64,000 bases of DNA, taken from contig JAIUCV010000003.1 in the NCBI GenBank assembly GCA_026724425.1, positions 44,107,283 through 44,171,282 on the forward strand, written 5' to 3'. The position numbers and the translations under genes were made by a program. Source of the stretch: Erythrophleum ivorense. Taxonomy: Eukaryota; Streptophyta; Magnoliopsida; Fabales; Fabaceae. Positions 35,950 through 47,731 of this stretch are shown here, piece by piece (positions within the stretch are counted from its first letter, which is position 1; every line of letters starts with the position of its first letter). The notes beneath the pieces are model-generated. The model saw nothing but the letters and a program-made list of their open reading frames with translations. It had not been told where the DNA came from and did not search any database.

Positions 35950-37850
35950 ATGCGAGTCTTTTGCATCCATACGTGCTTATTCACTGTTTTGATCATATTT
36001 AGCTGCTCTTGTTTTGTTCTTTGCAGTACCACAGATACCATCACATCATCTCAACTCATCAAGGACCGTGAAACTATTAGCTCCAATGGGAGTTTGTTCA
36101 CACTGGGATTCTTCAGCCCCGAAAATTCTACAAATCGCGATGTGGGAATTCGGTTGAGGTCCAAATCCAATGTCGTATGGCTAGCTAACAGAGACCAACC
36201 ACTCAGGAATTCTTCTGGGATTGTCATAATATCTAAAGATGGCAATCTCGTGGTATTAAATGGACAAAACCACATCATTTGGTCGTCAAATGTGTCAAAT
36301 ATTGCATCCAATTCAACATGCCAGCTTTTAGATTCTGAAAATCTTGTCCTTCTAGATAACTCTGCAGAAAACACCTTATGGCAAAGTTTTCAGCATCCTT
36401 CTGACACATACCTGACCAGTATGAAAATTTCTAGTAACAGAAGAACAGGTGAGAAACTGAAGTTTACATCATGGAGAAGTCCGTCTGATCCAGCCATTGG
36501 GAACTTCTATGAGTCTCGAACCACTAAATCTTCCAGGAGTGTTCATCTGGAATGGAGCTCATCCATACTGGCGCAGTGATCCATCCCTCGCTAAGTACCG
36601 TAATGGTTTAAGTACAATAGGTGACGGGAATGGAGCTGTATATTTAGCTTATACCGCAGCAGACAAGTCTGAATATTGAGAGGGTAGAACCAAGCAATAA
36701 AGGGAAATGGAATAGACGAAACTGGAATGCTGCATGTGTTAGGAAGACAGCTCTGCATTGTGAGAGGGGGGAAAATGGGAGTGCAGATGGCAAAGGAGAT
36801 GGCTTTTGCAAGTCGCAGATTGTCAAAGTGCCAGATTTTGCAGAATTGTCATCTGCTTCAGAAGACAACTGCAGAAGCTAGTGCCTGGGGAATTGCACTT
36901 GCGTAGCATATTCTTATGATTCTGAGATTGGCTGTATATCTTGGAGAGGAAATTTGATTGACATAGAACAATTGACAATTGGAGGAATTGATCTATATAT
37001 TCGTCTAGCCTATTCAGATCTTGCTATCTCAATTTGGTGCTAAGCCAAAATAATTAAAATCTACTTCTTTAACATATAACTATTTATGGGTTTGCATTCA
37101 TTTTTTTTCTATAACTTATTCTCGTTTTCTCTGAAATGCAGGAAAGGAGAGAGATGTAAAAAAGATCATTGTCATTACCATTACAGTAATAATAGGAACC
37201 ATTATCATTGTCTTTGGTGCATGTCTATTATGGAAATGGATAGCCAAAGACTCTGGTACGTTCTCATTTTATATCATATCAATAAATTCAAGCTCATTCA
37301 TATCTGTTTGCTTTGTCTTTGTACAGGTAATAAACATACCAACCTTAAATCTTAATATTTAAGAGCACCTTCAAATGCAACCTTCATTTAAGTGAAATGT
37401 TGTTTGGTAGTTCATGTTACTCCATTTTCCTATGGGGTATGTCCGTTTCATTCACTCTTGCTAAATTCGTTGCATTGTTATGAATCAGTGAGAAAAAGGA
37501 AGAGCAATTGGTGCTTATTATTCAATAGAGGTGAAGCAGATGCAGATAAAACTAGTGACAACATTATAGGAGGACTGTCACAAGTCAAACTTCAGGAGAT
37601 ATTGACATATGAATTTGAAAAGGTTGCAATTGTTACAAACAACTTTCACTTATCTAATAAACCTGGGCAAGGCGGTTTTGGTCCAGTGTTTAAGGGATGT
37701 TTAATCATGCAAATTTAATCAATTCCAAATTCATTGTGTGTAATAGTTGTTTCAGGGTATTTTCTTAAAGGGGAAACTACAAGATGGCCAAGACATAGCA
37801 GTTAAGAGACTTTCTAGAGCATTGGACAAGGGTTAGAGGAATTTATAATA
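35950..37850 (+). pseudogene. GsRLK pseudogene (gene 4), partner of gene 1
   Basis: A signal peptide (MRVFCIHTCLF...) and a B-lectin domain are open from 35950 to about 36510. A frameshift near 36500 then moves the S-locus glycoprotein part into another frame (36497-36679). Much of the EGF-like region is deleted near 36680. The PAN region has a TAG at 36879-36881 in place of a Gln codon (CRS, stop, CLGNC). The membrane exon 37142-37255 is good. Exon 3 (37489-37694) has lost its donor (GG in place of GT). Exon 4 is frameshifted and then cut at about 37850, where it joins sequence matching about 3441 of copy 1. A secreted lectin-only product of about 209 residues is the most it could encode. 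Confidence 0.88.
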
Positions 37851-40424
37851 TACATGCAGCACCAGCAAATACTTCATTTAAATGAAATGACATTGTCTGT
37901 ATTGTTTCATTTAAAAGAAAAAACAAAAACAAAAAACTATGATCATCTTCTCCATTTAACCGGTCACATTGGGTTATAAAGGACTTGTTGCAGCGTTTTG
38001 AATTGTCGTTTCCAGCACAAATCACATGATCAAGCACGAACTATATTGTTGGACTTCCAAATCAAGGTGAGCCGTACGTGCATCGAATGATTTCAATTAC
38101 TATGCTTCTAAGTAACAACAAAAGTGGGTTTTTTTTTTTTTGGTGTGGGAAAGAAGTAGAATATTAAGAATTATTTTTTAAGACAAAAAATATTCTCATT
38201 CAAAATCATTAATTACTTTAATTACCTCTATTTTTTTTCTTTAACCTACCCTCTTAAAACGTCCTTTTAAATAATTTGAGAGTAAAAGTATTTTTAATAT
38301 AAGATTTGCCAATCACAAAGTGCTTGTTAGACGTTAATAAAAGTGCTTATCAAATAAATTTTCTCTTACCATGCTGCTTCTTATGAAATTCCATTTTAAA
38401 AGAAATTTAAAATAAGTAGAAATTCACAACAATATAAAGGTATCTTAGAATATAAGTCTTTTGACGACGCAAGTCACTACAAACATTCTAAATTTCTGCA
38501 GGGAAAGTTTAATATAGTATTAGAAGGACGACGTACATTAATTATTTTTTTCGAATATAGAGTATTCAATATTTTCTCCATCAATTTTATTATAAACCAT
38601 TGTATTTATGATTTTTAGATTAGTGAGGTATTGCACTAATATATTGTATTTACTTAAATTATTTTAAAATGTTATTTAATTACTTATATAGTCCTTTAAT
38701 TTCTAAATTTTTGAATTAATTCTTACGTTTTTTTTTGGAATTAGGTCTTTATATTTAATCGGTGTCATCAAATGGCATTAATTTTACTTTACATGACAGA
38801 CAAAAACACCCGTGTCAGTTAATCATAATTAGGTATATTAAATGAAATTGTATATTTTATACTTTTTTAAGCCACGACATTATTATTATTTTTTTAAAAT
38901 TGTTTGTTATGGTCTTTCAATTTATTAGGATTCTCAATATTACTTTCTCAATATAACTTATCGGCCTTTAATTAATGATTATATCATATATAGGATAAAA
39001 AAAATAATTATTTGCCATATGAATGGACAAGTTCATTAACAAAATATTTTTTAAAAAATAATTGAAAATTTTAAATTGAGTTTACTACTTTTTATGAAAA
39101 AATTATTTTATAAGTAACAATTGAAAGCGTTTTTAACTATGTAATAATACTTACAATTAGACAATTGAGTTTTATATTCCCACCGAAAGGACTGAGATTC
39201 ATTTTATTCAAATGATAAAGAGAAGACAAAACTCCTTGAAAACAATTACAAGGGTGCCAAGATTAGCCTAAACTACATGCTTACATACAATGGAACACAT
39301 ACCTAAAAAGCAAGGAATAAGAAAACGCATTTTAAAATCTCACCAAAAGAAGGGTTAGCCTAGAATCTTCTTCATTTGATTTTTCTTCCACATTATCAGA
39401 AAAAAGAGACAAGAAACTTGGATGAATCTTAGGGTACTAGCCGAGGATGGTTACGTTACTAAGAAGGCATCAAATCCCTATGACAACATTAGAGATCTTG
39501 CTCCTTTAACGACGTTCTGGTTTGTAGAGGTTGGAAACGCAAGACGTTGAGTCACAAACCCCCAAATCTAGGCTCCACAATCTCACTGAAAGAAAGTAAG
39601 CACTATGGGTTAGATCGTTTGAGACATAGTCATTTGATGAAACAGATTTGCTGCACATTGCTGTTTACTACCCTTGGGCAGACAAGACCAGCGAGGTACA
39701 GAATAAATTGAATTTATTTGTCCTATTTTTTTCCTTTATCATTTAAGTATGACAAAATATATTGCTTAAACTTTAAATAAATGAAATACATAACTTCAAT
39801 TATTCACGAAACAATTTATAATTATGAACTTTTTAAATTTTTATTTAATTTGTAGTATGAAAATTATATTAAAATAATTAAACTATTGATCATTTCGTAT
39901 ATACAGGACTAAGATGATAATTACATTAAATTTTGCTCATCATGAAATGATTATTCTTTTAAAATGATTTCTTACAAATATGATGTCATCAAAAAAATTT
40001 ATAACCAAATTTAAAGCTAAATTTATCATCATCTATCCATATACTAAACTAAAATTATCACGACCCAAACTAGGCACACGATTGGCATGGGAAAAAGTGG
40101 TACTTTGACCCTATAAGCCTAAGACAAAACAGAAAATGTATTCAACTTCGAAAAATCTTTAAGACAATATTCACAAGCATTTGCTAAAAAATTTGGCATA
40201 GCCTCTCTGTAAGCTAAATAAAATCCACATTTACAAACTTGTTCCAGCAACCAACATCAGGGAGCTCAGCTCCTCCAATGGACTTTAGAAACACAACTAC
40301 TTTTAAAACATAAGACTGACGCATCATCCAATGTGACTACAAATTTAGCTCATCCTTTACCAAGTTTGCTTCCATGAGAATTACTTGTCCCACTGAAATA
40401 GAGGCAAGCCTAGTGGTCCAATCA

Positions 40425-40690
40425 CTACCAAAAATTGGCGTTAGTGGTGGTTTACAGCCACTAAAGAAATTATCTGACAGTTACCCGAACTATCACTATG
40501 TCATTTCTCACAAGCGATTTAGCGACAGTTCATGGTAATCATTGGAATAACCACTGCTAATTAGCGGTTGTTTCTGGTAGCTGTTGAAATAACTGCCGTT
40601 AATGAATATTTAGCAGCAATTTTTTGTAACAGTTGTCAATTTTTAATTTTGTGGTGGTTTGGAACTGCTGCTAAGTGTTAAAAAATTGTT
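40425..40690 (+). repeat. CACTA-like transposon end, copy 2
   Basis: Duplicate of 6070-6350, also beginning CACTACCAAAAA and followed by the same TTAGCGGT-type subterminal motifs. A few substitutions separate the copies. Confidence 0.45.
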
Positions 40691-40951
40691 AAAAAAAATT
40701 CCAAGGGTTCAAAATTTTTTTGAGAAAATTATGTAATGTAGTATCTTCCCTTAACAGGCCCTCTGCCATCCCTAAACAGAATTTATGGAAGAGAACAACA
40801 AAAGAATAAATAAGATTTGCTTGATGAAAAAAGTTCAAGGAAGTGAAAAAAAAGGATGCCATATGGAGTATTCAATTCACATAATCATAGTATACTTCAG
40901 AAAATAATTCAACACACAAGCAATTTAGTTACCTACAGGAGGGCTATGAAT

Positions 40952-41197
40952 TCAAAGCTTTCTGCTTTCAGATGACATAGGCAATTGGAATTGCTGCAGC
41001 AGAGAAGGTGTCTGTGCTGGTTTGTGATCTGTTGTTCGATTATCGTCATGACTTGTGCTATCTAATTCCTGAGTTGTGTCAAAATCAAAAACCGGATCCT
41101 CCAATAAGGAATAAGAGGACTCCATTATGAACTTTCCAAATGAGCTGGATCGTGGACTGAACTCTTTCTTCTGCTCATCTTCCCCCCTTATTATCAA
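40952..41197 (-). other. Unidentified exon-like segment, copy 2
   Basis: Duplicate of 6625-6852. Two extra bases near 41013 shift the end of the frame, so it closes as QLPMSSESRKL in place of the copy 1 ending. The intact or functional version cannot be decided without transcripts. It lies just left of the hAT insertion. Confidence 0.3.
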
Positions 41198-41521
41198 ACA
41201 TCTTGCACAACTTAATCAAGCAATCAAGTGTGGCCACTAATGAAGCACCGATACGGGTACGCGTAGCGGGTACGACACGACACGATACGTGGGATACGGC
41301 AATTTCTAAAATTTTAGGATACGGGTACGGGAATATGTATATATATATATATAATATATATAATTATATATATATTCAAGAATCTAAGACATTAAAAAAA
41401 TAAAATAAAATATAAATAAGCTACCATAGCATAAATAATATCACAAATTACAAATATAAGTAAAATATCCATAACAAGTTACATTCCATACAAGCATTAA
41501 TAATAAAATTTTCAATCCAAG

Positions 41522-43813
41522 TTAATCTTCATCTTCATCTACATCTACATTAGTAACATTCCCAATGAGCTCTTGTTCTAGATCCGGTTCATCTAAAGAT
41601 AAATTTGCAACCTCAAGACCTCCTGCCCCATCAAATGGCTCCCAATGATCTCCATTAACATCCCACATCCTAGTCACTCCACTAGAATACTTTTCACTCT
41701 TTCTTGATAGAAGACGAAGATTGGTATGAACATAAACCAAGTCTTCAGCCCTTTTTGGATTCAATTTGTTCCTTTTTAGTGAGTGAATGAAAGAGTAGGT
41801 GCTCCAATTTCGTTCACAACAAGATGATGAACATGGTTGACGAAGAAGCTTTAATGCAAGCCGTTGGAGTATTGGGGTTGAAGAACCATAATTTAACCAC
41901 CAATCTTTAGCCTCCAAATTCCACCTATCTTGTAACGAATCAAATAATGAATATGCATCTGAAGCTCCACAAAACATTAAAAATTCTTGAAGGACCAATT
42001 TTCTCTCTTTAGGATCCTTAAAATACATATTAAAGCACTTGGTCCTCTCGGTTGAAATTTCAGCATCTAAATGTGGAGGAACTCTATTTGGTGCTACATC
42101 AAGCCATTGAGGAGTGTAATACCTATATAGTATGCAATAAAAACAATGAGAATTAGACTTGTTTAGCATAAAATTAAATGTGAAAAGAATATCAACAATG
42201 TAAGTATGGAATATTAGTAGAACTTACTTAGGATTCAATGAATGAGCAAGGCAACGAAGTGGTGTACAACTTTTTGTCCAACGATCAATTATAATTCCAT
42301 ACACAACTTCATAAAATCTTGAATGCTCAGAAAGTTCTTTTTTCTCATGTTTGTATATTGATATTTTCACTTGTTCTATCATTGAATCCCACATATCATA
42401 AATCAAGTGAAGTGAAGGTTTGTCTGTATCACAAAATCTAAGCATGTCATAAATAGGCTTTGTGAAAGAGAGGATATAATTAATCTTATCCCACCAAGAG
42501 TCATCAAGAATCAACTCTTTAATGGTATTAGCCTTTCCAACATCATCCTCCTTATATGTATTCCATTCTTCACTAATTACCATTGTGCAAAGAGACATTT
42601 TAATGAGTCTGAGCCTCTTTAGCATCACAACAGTTGAAGCAAACCTAGTCTCAGCAATGGCCAGCAATTTCAAAGGAACAAATTCATTAAAAATGGCCAA
42701 CCTCATGGAATGATTCATGATGAAAGTTCTGAGAAAAATTACATCATCCCTGATTTGAGTGATCCAATGACATTCTTCATATACTAACTCATTTGCATCA
42801 GTGTTTTTAGCTGCACATATATTTTTCAAAGCGAGATTGAGAGTGTGGACAACACATGGTGTCCAAAATATGTAAGGATACTCACCTTCAATAATTTTGC
42901 CAGCAGCTTTACAAACAGGGGCATTGTCAGTAATAATTTGAACCACATTTTGAGGTTTTACCTCTTCAATTACTTGCTTCATCAACTCAGCTATGTAGAA
43001 TTTGTCCTTGTATTCTTTAGTCCCATCAATTGCCTTTAAAAAAATGGGACCCCCATCAGATACAGCCATAAAATTAATTAATGGCCTTCGTTGTACATCA
43101 GTTCATCCATCTGTTACAATACTCACTCCCTTCTCACTCCAAGTCCCTTTTATTGGCTCAAGCAATCTTTCAACATTTGTTCTTTCTTGCTGCAACAAAG
43201 GACCTCTTAGTGCATTATAACCAGGAGGTTTAAAACCAGAAATCATATTGTTTGCAGCATATTGATAAGAGCTAATGTAATATGGATTGCGTGCCAAATT
43301 AAAGGATAAACCACCTGAATAGAACATTCTAGCAATTTCTGCACATAAATTTTCCCTAGTTGTTTGGTTGAAGGCCTTTTCCAAAGCACCAATTGCTCTC
43401 TTTTTCCCTTGATTGTGCTCACTTTGAACACCTAAAGGAGATAAACCTCTAGCTGGTGGTGGTAATGGAACTTCTTTTAGTTTTGATCTATTCTCAGCTT
43501 CCTCTTGCAAATTTTTCATCTCTGCTAAACAATGAGTATCGACTTTGGGACACATAGAAATTCCTTTACCAGATACCCTCAACAAATGCCACTTAACTCT
43601 AGAATAAGATCCTTGAAATTCACGGTTACAATAATTACACTTCCAATGTTTATTTCCACCAGGATTAGCAGTTTCTCCTTCTCTACTTCTAACAATTAAA
43701 GTTACATAAGCCCACAAAGGAGTGCCTTCTTTTTGGAGAATATTACTAGAATAATATTCAGCAGAAGCAGTGGACCTAGGATTACGAGCAGAACTAGAAC
43801 TTCCAGTTGCCAT
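41522..43813 (-). pseudogene. hAT transposase (BED finger, DUF659, dimerisation domain), one stop
   Basis: Two exons on the minus strand: 43813-42228 and 42122-41522, with a 105-bp GT..AG intron that joins in frame. The total is 729 codons including the terminator. Residues 57-88 form a BED-type zinc finger (C59, C62, H76, C88). A DUF659/RNase H-like part follows (ITDNAP, CVVHTLNLAL) and then the hAT C-terminal dimerisation region (SSCCERNWSTYSFIHSLKRN). The frame is broken once, by a TGA at 43105-43103 right after SIVTDG, where plant relatives usually have Trp. Family role: DNA-binding cut-and-paste transposase in the nucleus. The element therefore looks only one base from an intact reading frame, though readthrough or activity cannot be judged here. 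Confidence 0.88.
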
Positions 43814-44989
43814 GATACCTATAATGGAAAAGCAATATCATTTATGGAAAATCCAAATTTTTACTTTATATAAACAAAAGGTAACCAACCACAAACAAAA
43901 GAAAGTGTTCTAACTTTTACATTCATTTCGTTCTCTGTCTTATACTATTTTCATTTTTTCAAAAGTTTTATTACCAATAAACATCCCCTCTCCAGTGGGC
44001 ACTAGGTTTTAGATCGCATATAAAAATTTCTTCACATAAATGCTTCTTTTTTCTCTTTTAATGAATAAAGCGAGAATGCCAAAGAAAAAGAATTGTAATA
44101 ATGTTTTCCTAATAATATAATATCAAAGGATGCAGAATTTAATTCCAAGTGTAAAGTGAGTGCCCATGCCAAACCTTTCTTTTTGCCATAATTTGTATAG
44201 CTCAATGTTTACCTGATTTCTTCCCATAATTGTTACTACCGCAGTACAAAAAAATATTACAATCAATTTTGTTGCTTATATGCCCATTGATAATGACACT
44301 GGCTCAAAATCCAATTGATTAGAAAGTTTTGAAATTGTACTTTGGATGGAGGGGATTTTATTGAATTGCCATGAAATTGGTGGTATGCTAATAGCACTCG
44401 AGGATCCTACTGCAGAATCCTGGTTACTTCACTCGCTGGAATAAGTTTCCTCTTTCCTATTGCAGAATCCTGGTTCATTCTAACGGGAAGAAACCAACAC
44501 CTCTAATACATTGACTCTTGAATCCCATGAACTTTAGTTCCATTATTGTAAAGCCATTATGCACAGTCACAGAAACATTCAAATTACAAATCTCAGATCT
44601 ACACAAAGTCACAGAATGAAATCGCAGACGGCAGACCTCAACAACACAGAGAGTGAGTCACAGACAAACACATACGAAATCTTAGAGAAGAAATTATCTC
44701 AGCTCAGTTAATCCAACAGAGGAAGACGTAGCAGTAGCAGATTAAGCAATTATCTCAGCAAATATCAATTCGAAATCAGATTAACAGATGGAGGAAGACG
44801 CACCTGAGCAAACCGGAGAAAAAGAAGGAGAAACAGATGGAAGGAGGAACGGCCGGAGAAGATGACGGAGAAACGAACTTCGGGAGGAGATGCAGCGGCA
44901 AGAATCAAGATGCAGTCGACGAGTGAGAAGACGACGCAGCAAGCATCCACGCGAGGGAAAGTGAAGTCGGACGAGTGAAACGGATCGTT
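43814..44989 (-). other. hAT upstream region, no second gene seen
   Basis: Non-coding part of the transposon between the transposase start and the subterminal repeats. AT-rich near 43830-44300, more mixed at 44560-44960, where a 5' UTR exon is possible. No cargo gene was found. Confidence 0.5.
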
Positions 44990-45202
44990 TAACATCAAAG
45001 CGTTTCGGAGCCGTTTCTCAGCCGTATTAGAGCCGTTTCTCAGCCGTTTCGAAACGTTTCGGTACGGATGAAACGTTTCGGAAATGTACGGACGAAAACG
45101 AAACGTACGGGATACGTTTGTACCCGTACGGTACGCGTATCCATACTGGATATGTATCCGGTACGGGTACAAGGGCCATTTGTGCGTACCGGTGCTTCAG
45201 AG
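44990..45202. promoter_or_regulatory. hAT subterminal repeat region (right end)
   Basis: Dense short repeats in both orientations: GAAACGTTTCGG, AGCCGTTTCTCAGCCG, ACGGGATACG, GTACCCGTACGG and TATCCGGTACGGGTAC. The left end (41238-41330) has the matching GATACGGGTACG words. Such clusters are the usual transposase-binding sites of hAT elements. Apparent open frames across this region (44765-45268, both strands) are by-products of the repeats. Confidence 0.65.
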
Positions 45203-45413
45203 GTGGCCACCAACCCTTTCACTTGCAAAACAATAATATGTAACTTAATATATATTTACCTCAAATAATTGTATGGGTTTCATTTTGTCTCATTTAATTT
45301 TCATGAATATTATTTATTTAATTAACAACATACCTAGTTCCTTTATATTGCCTCTATCCACACATGAATGGTAACTCATAATTGACCTTGTTCATCCAAA
45401 CATTATTCATCAT

Positions 45414-45655
45414 CTATGCCTCTCTAAGAGACTTCAAGGCCTTGCAGAAGTAGGCCATAACCTGGTGGGAAAATATTTGTCTGAATTTTAGTATTTCTAG
45501 AGGCTTAAATTTCAGTAATGATTTTAGACAATTCCAGGTAAGAGTATATAAATTGCAAAACCTTCTATATTGACTTCCCCTTAATCTCTGACACTTCATT
45601 TCTCAGAATGATCCAAGGGTAAAGCCTTTGTAGATCTGCCAGGGTTTTAACAACC
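45414..45655 (-). other. Unidentified exon-like segment, copy 2
   Basis: Duplicate of 7104-7345 on the far side of the hAT insertion. An added G (near 45579, AAGGGGAAG in place of AAGGGAAG) breaks the frame after about 26 residues, and three bases are missing near 45451 (MAYF in place of MAAYF). Likely non-coding in this copy. Confidence 0.35.
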
Positions 45656-46840
45656 ATCTGCAATATTAAGGTAAATTACTAAGGGACAGGAATAATACAT
45701 AAGATAAAGGCTATCTTTTACTAATTAAATGGAAAGAAATCAAATAAATGAGAAATAAACTATGAATCTTCGTTATGTGTTCTTATCATGACAAACAAGA
45801 AAGGAAATATATAAATCAAATGGCTCGCTCAAGAAGCCAAAATCTTGACAAATTACCTCCTCTGCACTTGCATAACAGGTTGGCCATCCAAATCGTAGGA
45901 AATTAATTCCTAAAAAAAAAAATAAAAACTGGAAGATTTCTAAGTGCACATGAATAACCTATTTTGGATTCCTAATAAGACTCAAATGAAAACAGAGTTT
46001 ACTCCCAAATGGAAGTAGAGTTTACATGTAATAGTGTTAAAATCTCGAAATTACAAACTCATTCATTTTCTGCTTATCCCTTGTTTACTACATGGGATTT
46101 TAGCATCATAGTCAACTTATTCTTTCCCTTTTTATTTCCATGTATCATGCTATCTTTATTATGTATTTGTTTCCTTTTTTCCCTCCTTGATTTATGAGAT
46201 TGGTTGGTTGATTTTTAGAGTCAACTATCTTCTCCATATGAATTGCTCCTATTCCAAAATAAGATCAACCAGAATAGACTTCTGAATTCCAAAATTTTAC
46301 AAATAGGATGCTTGGTCAAGCTATAGAAGAAACTTTCTAGTCTTAGCCTCCAAGACTAGAAAATAGAAATCCAAAATTTATTTATTGAGCTCTAATTAAG
46401 TCAAATACTTCAAGATGCCAAGAGCAAAAGAAAAGTATTCAGATATATGACTTTTAATAAGATTATCAGATGGTATCATTATAGAGTTGATTTATTTTCT
46501 TTTCTTAGTATATCTTCATTATTGGAATCAATAAAGAATGCCATCTACAGTAGAGGTCCTCATAATTTACGAACAACAGCTATAAATCATTCAGTAAACC
46601 GTGCAATAAGGAATAAAGACAATAAATAATGGCAAAGGAAATCAGGAAAACTCAAAATATGAAAGGTTTTGTAGCTATAACCATCACGAAAACACAAAAA
46701 AGATTAGATAATATTGCAAGAGCCGATTATCCAAGCTATAGGAATATCAAAAAGATGAAATACTATGAGTTGAACTTGCTGTAGTGGAGATAAAACAGAT
46801 TATAAGCAACTGACTTCCTGTTCTTTAGGATATGCAGTGA

Positions 46841-47068
46841 TCATTCTTTAGTGCTAGGTTTCCAAAGCTTAAAGCAGAGGTCATCAGTAGACACTGGTAG
46901 TGTCTTATAAATATTCCCAATCTTCAATATATCAAGTGTATCAATTTTGAAGATTGGCTGTTTGATTCTATTGAACTGATTCCTTTTGCGGTGCAAATGT
47001 GACACTTCCCTTTGTAAAACCAAAGTTCTAATTATGTCGTGCCTTTGCAGGAAAAGAAAGCTCTTCAA
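46841..47068 (-). other. Unidentified exon-like segment, copy 2
   Basis: Duplicate of 8525-8757. The 75-codon frame is kept, with one visible amino-acid change (L to V in RTLVLQRE). It ends a short way from the outer LTR at 47103. Family unknown. Confidence 0.3.
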
Positions 47069-47363
47069 AATAGAGAAACATTAGGTAACCTCTTCTGCAC
47101 ATTGTTAGGAACTCAGTATTTCCCTTGAATTACAATAGAAATCAGGCCTAATGATAGAAGAAAACATATTAAAAAACAGGCAAATCCTACTAGCAATTTG
47201 AGGGGCTAGAAGCCTAGAACCTCCCATATGAATACCCAAATTCTAAGCTACCTCTCCCACTACTCATCTCTACTAGCCTAACCAATCTTTTTCTAGAAGT
47301 TCTCTTGTTAGCCTCCACATGTCCCACACTCACCACCATATTTCCATGGCACAACCAAATTGA

Positions 47364-47731
47364 TGTAGGATAATATGGGTGAATTGGGGAAAAAAAAAGG
47401 GGGTGAGAAGAAGAAAAGAGGGGGATGCAGAAAAAATAAAGGGGAGGATGCAGAAGAAAGAGAAATGCAAAATTCAGAATACTAAAATATTTTATTATCA
47501 AATTAAAGTGTCTCCAATATAACTACTAAGAGCTTTATATAGAGCCTATAATAACTTCTTAATGAAAACTAAAAAAATTAATAATTAATAAATCCTGAAA
47601 AAAATAACTAAAGGAAATATCTAAGCCAATAACTAATATTGATAAAATAAAATAAAGTAAAAATGAAAATAATATTATTAAAATAAATTTAAGGTTTTGT
47701 ATGTCTAGAATATATTTTTCATGATTTCCCA
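47364..47731 (-). repeat. gypsy 3' LTR, copy 2
   Basis: 368 bp, TG..CA on the plus strand. Duplicate of 9048-9412 and a more distant match to 56707-57093. Confidence 0.8.

Larger units (their letters stand above)
41238..45202 (-). mobile_element. hAT-superfamily DNA transposon, 3965 bp
   Basis: Flanked by an exact 8-bp direct repeat GTGGCCAC (41230-41237 and 45203-45210), the usual hAT target duplication. The ends are inverted: TGAAGCACCGATACG on the left, and the reverse complement of the right end reads TGAAGCACCGGTACG, each preceded by three unmatched bases. Duplication copy 1 has the unoccupied site (GTGGCCAA at 6884-6891). Inside lies a minus-strand transposase gene at 43813-41522. The region between the right end and the gene (44000-45200) presumably contains its promoter and 5' UTR. 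Subterminal DNA is packed with GGGTAC / CGTTTCGG motifs. This is the best-preserved DNA transposon of the window. Confidence 0.93.

Noticed and set aside
44765..45268. Arg/Tyr-rich open frames on both strands at the hAT right end
   Set aside because: They are produced by the transposon's subterminal repeats, not by coding constraint.
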